Positions 63,615 through 64,000 of a stretch of 64,000 bases of DNA are shown here, one piece after another. The stretch comes from Chryseobacterium lactis (GTDB lineage: Bacteria > Bacteroidota > Bacteroidia > Flavobacteriales > Weeksellaceae), in NCBI RefSeq assembly GCF_003815875.1, contig NZ_CP033924.1:3410001-3474000 (forward strand), read 5' to 3'. Both the position numbers and the translations under genes were made by a program. The notes beneath the pieces are model-generated. The model was given only the letters and a program-made list of their open reading frames with translations. It was not told the DNA's origin and ran no database searches. The stretch's first letter is position 1, and each line of letters starts with the position of its first letter.

Positions 63615-64000
63615 ATTCGAAATATTCTTTTTTCGCCACTTGTTTTTTTCAGTGGTCTTTTATCAAATTTGAAAATTTTTAAGCAAATAAGAAAAAAAAG
63701 ACCTACTACATGAATACTACAGCTGTTGAATTTTTTTTTAAATTGTTGATAATTAGATTTTTGTGATTGACTCCGAATTTTTAACTTTTTTATTGATAAA
63801 CCTTGATATTTATCTTCTTTTAAACTTTCTGGTTTTTTTATTCATCAACTAATCATACATTTTTTATACTATTTGTTCACTATATACTCTTTTGTTTGTA
63901 GCGATTTTGTATTGATTTTTACATTTTGTGAACAAATCTTTTATTGAGAGCCTTAATATAAGAATTATTTCATTTAATGTGTTGTATTTCTTTTGGTTAT
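63615..64000. other. Gene-poor AT-rich end of window, 386 bases
   Basis: Long T- and A-runs, no reading frame of useful length on either strand, no RNA gene recognised. A distal promoter for a gene beyond the window is possible. Confidence 0.5.

Noticed and set aside
1..64000. CRISPR arrays, insertion sequences and phage genes
   Set aside because: No regularly spaced repeats, transposase or integrase motifs were seen in reading the window.

Overview
The window looks like chromosomal DNA of a low-GC flavobacterium of the Chryseobacterium / Weeksellaceae kind. The supporting signs are SusC/SusD-type and TonB-dependent receptors, DUF4249 and DUF2723 proteins, a quinol nitric oxide reductase with a Ric-type repair protein, almost no Shine-Dalgarno sequences, and promoters of the Bacteroidota form TTG-N19-TAnnTTTG (exact ahead of both tRNA genes). 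I see no CRISPR array, insertion sequence or phage module. The genus is an inference from gene content.

Layout. 0-2.4 kb: a VWA/MoxR-type AAA+ pair, the ATPase cut by the window edge. 2.6-3.7 kb: a zinc-ribbon protein with a frameshifted C-terminus. 4.1-6.5 kb: a histidine kinase/LuxR response-regulator pair, followed by a gene-poor stretch with a large inverted repeat and a strong terminator. 7.1-9.3 kb: an ACT-domain protein, a lipoprotein alpha/beta hydrolase and an unknown protein. 9.6-15.3 kb: a phosphodiesterase/SusC/SusD uptake operon. 15.4-19.3 kb: VOC protein, a coupled serine hydrolase/metzincin-like pair, a beta-barrel protein and a Crp/Fnr regulator. 19.5-28.2 kb: an NtrB/NtrC-type pair divergent from a MacA/MacB/TolC-like export operon, with a sigma-54 promoter and twin upstream sites between them. 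28.5-31.1 kb: acyltransferase, Crp/Fnr regulator, azoreductase-like flavoprotein. 31.2-37.5 kb: a probable iron-uptake module (DUF4249 lipoprotein, TonB receptor, PchR-like AraC, siderophore-interacting reductase) with a Fur-like box between divergent promoters. 37.7-44.8 kb: thioredoxin-like protein, unknown protein, Crp/Fnr regulator with RidA and SDR genes, and a giant DUF2723 membrane protein. 44.9-49.3 kb: a nitric-oxide defence block (quinol NO reductase, Ric, cytochrome c lipoprotein, membrane protein, NsrR-like Rrf2 regulator) with one operator motif in front of three transcription units. 49.4-54.3 kb: AraC regulator divergent from a TolC/EmrA/EmrB-type efflux operon. 54.5-57.6 kb: a truncated DJ-1/PfpI gene, then two tRNA-Lys copies flanking an AraC gene and a DAPG-hydrolase-like gene. 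57.7-63.6 kb: a CocE-type hydrolase, an acetyltransferase and two tandem TPR/transmembrane/HTH regulators.

The most interesting signals are regulatory and lie between genes: the sigma-54 plus paired-operator arrangement of the export operon; a palindrome shared by three nitric-oxide promoters; Crp/Fnr-type boxes at nearly equal spacing from the start signals of two genes that each follow a Crp/Fnr gene; a 21-bp-spaced direct repeat ahead of the DAPG-hydrolase-like gene; and the orphan structure-plus-terminator unit at 6556-6914. All functional links are inferences from motifs I read by eye; no searches or alignments were run.
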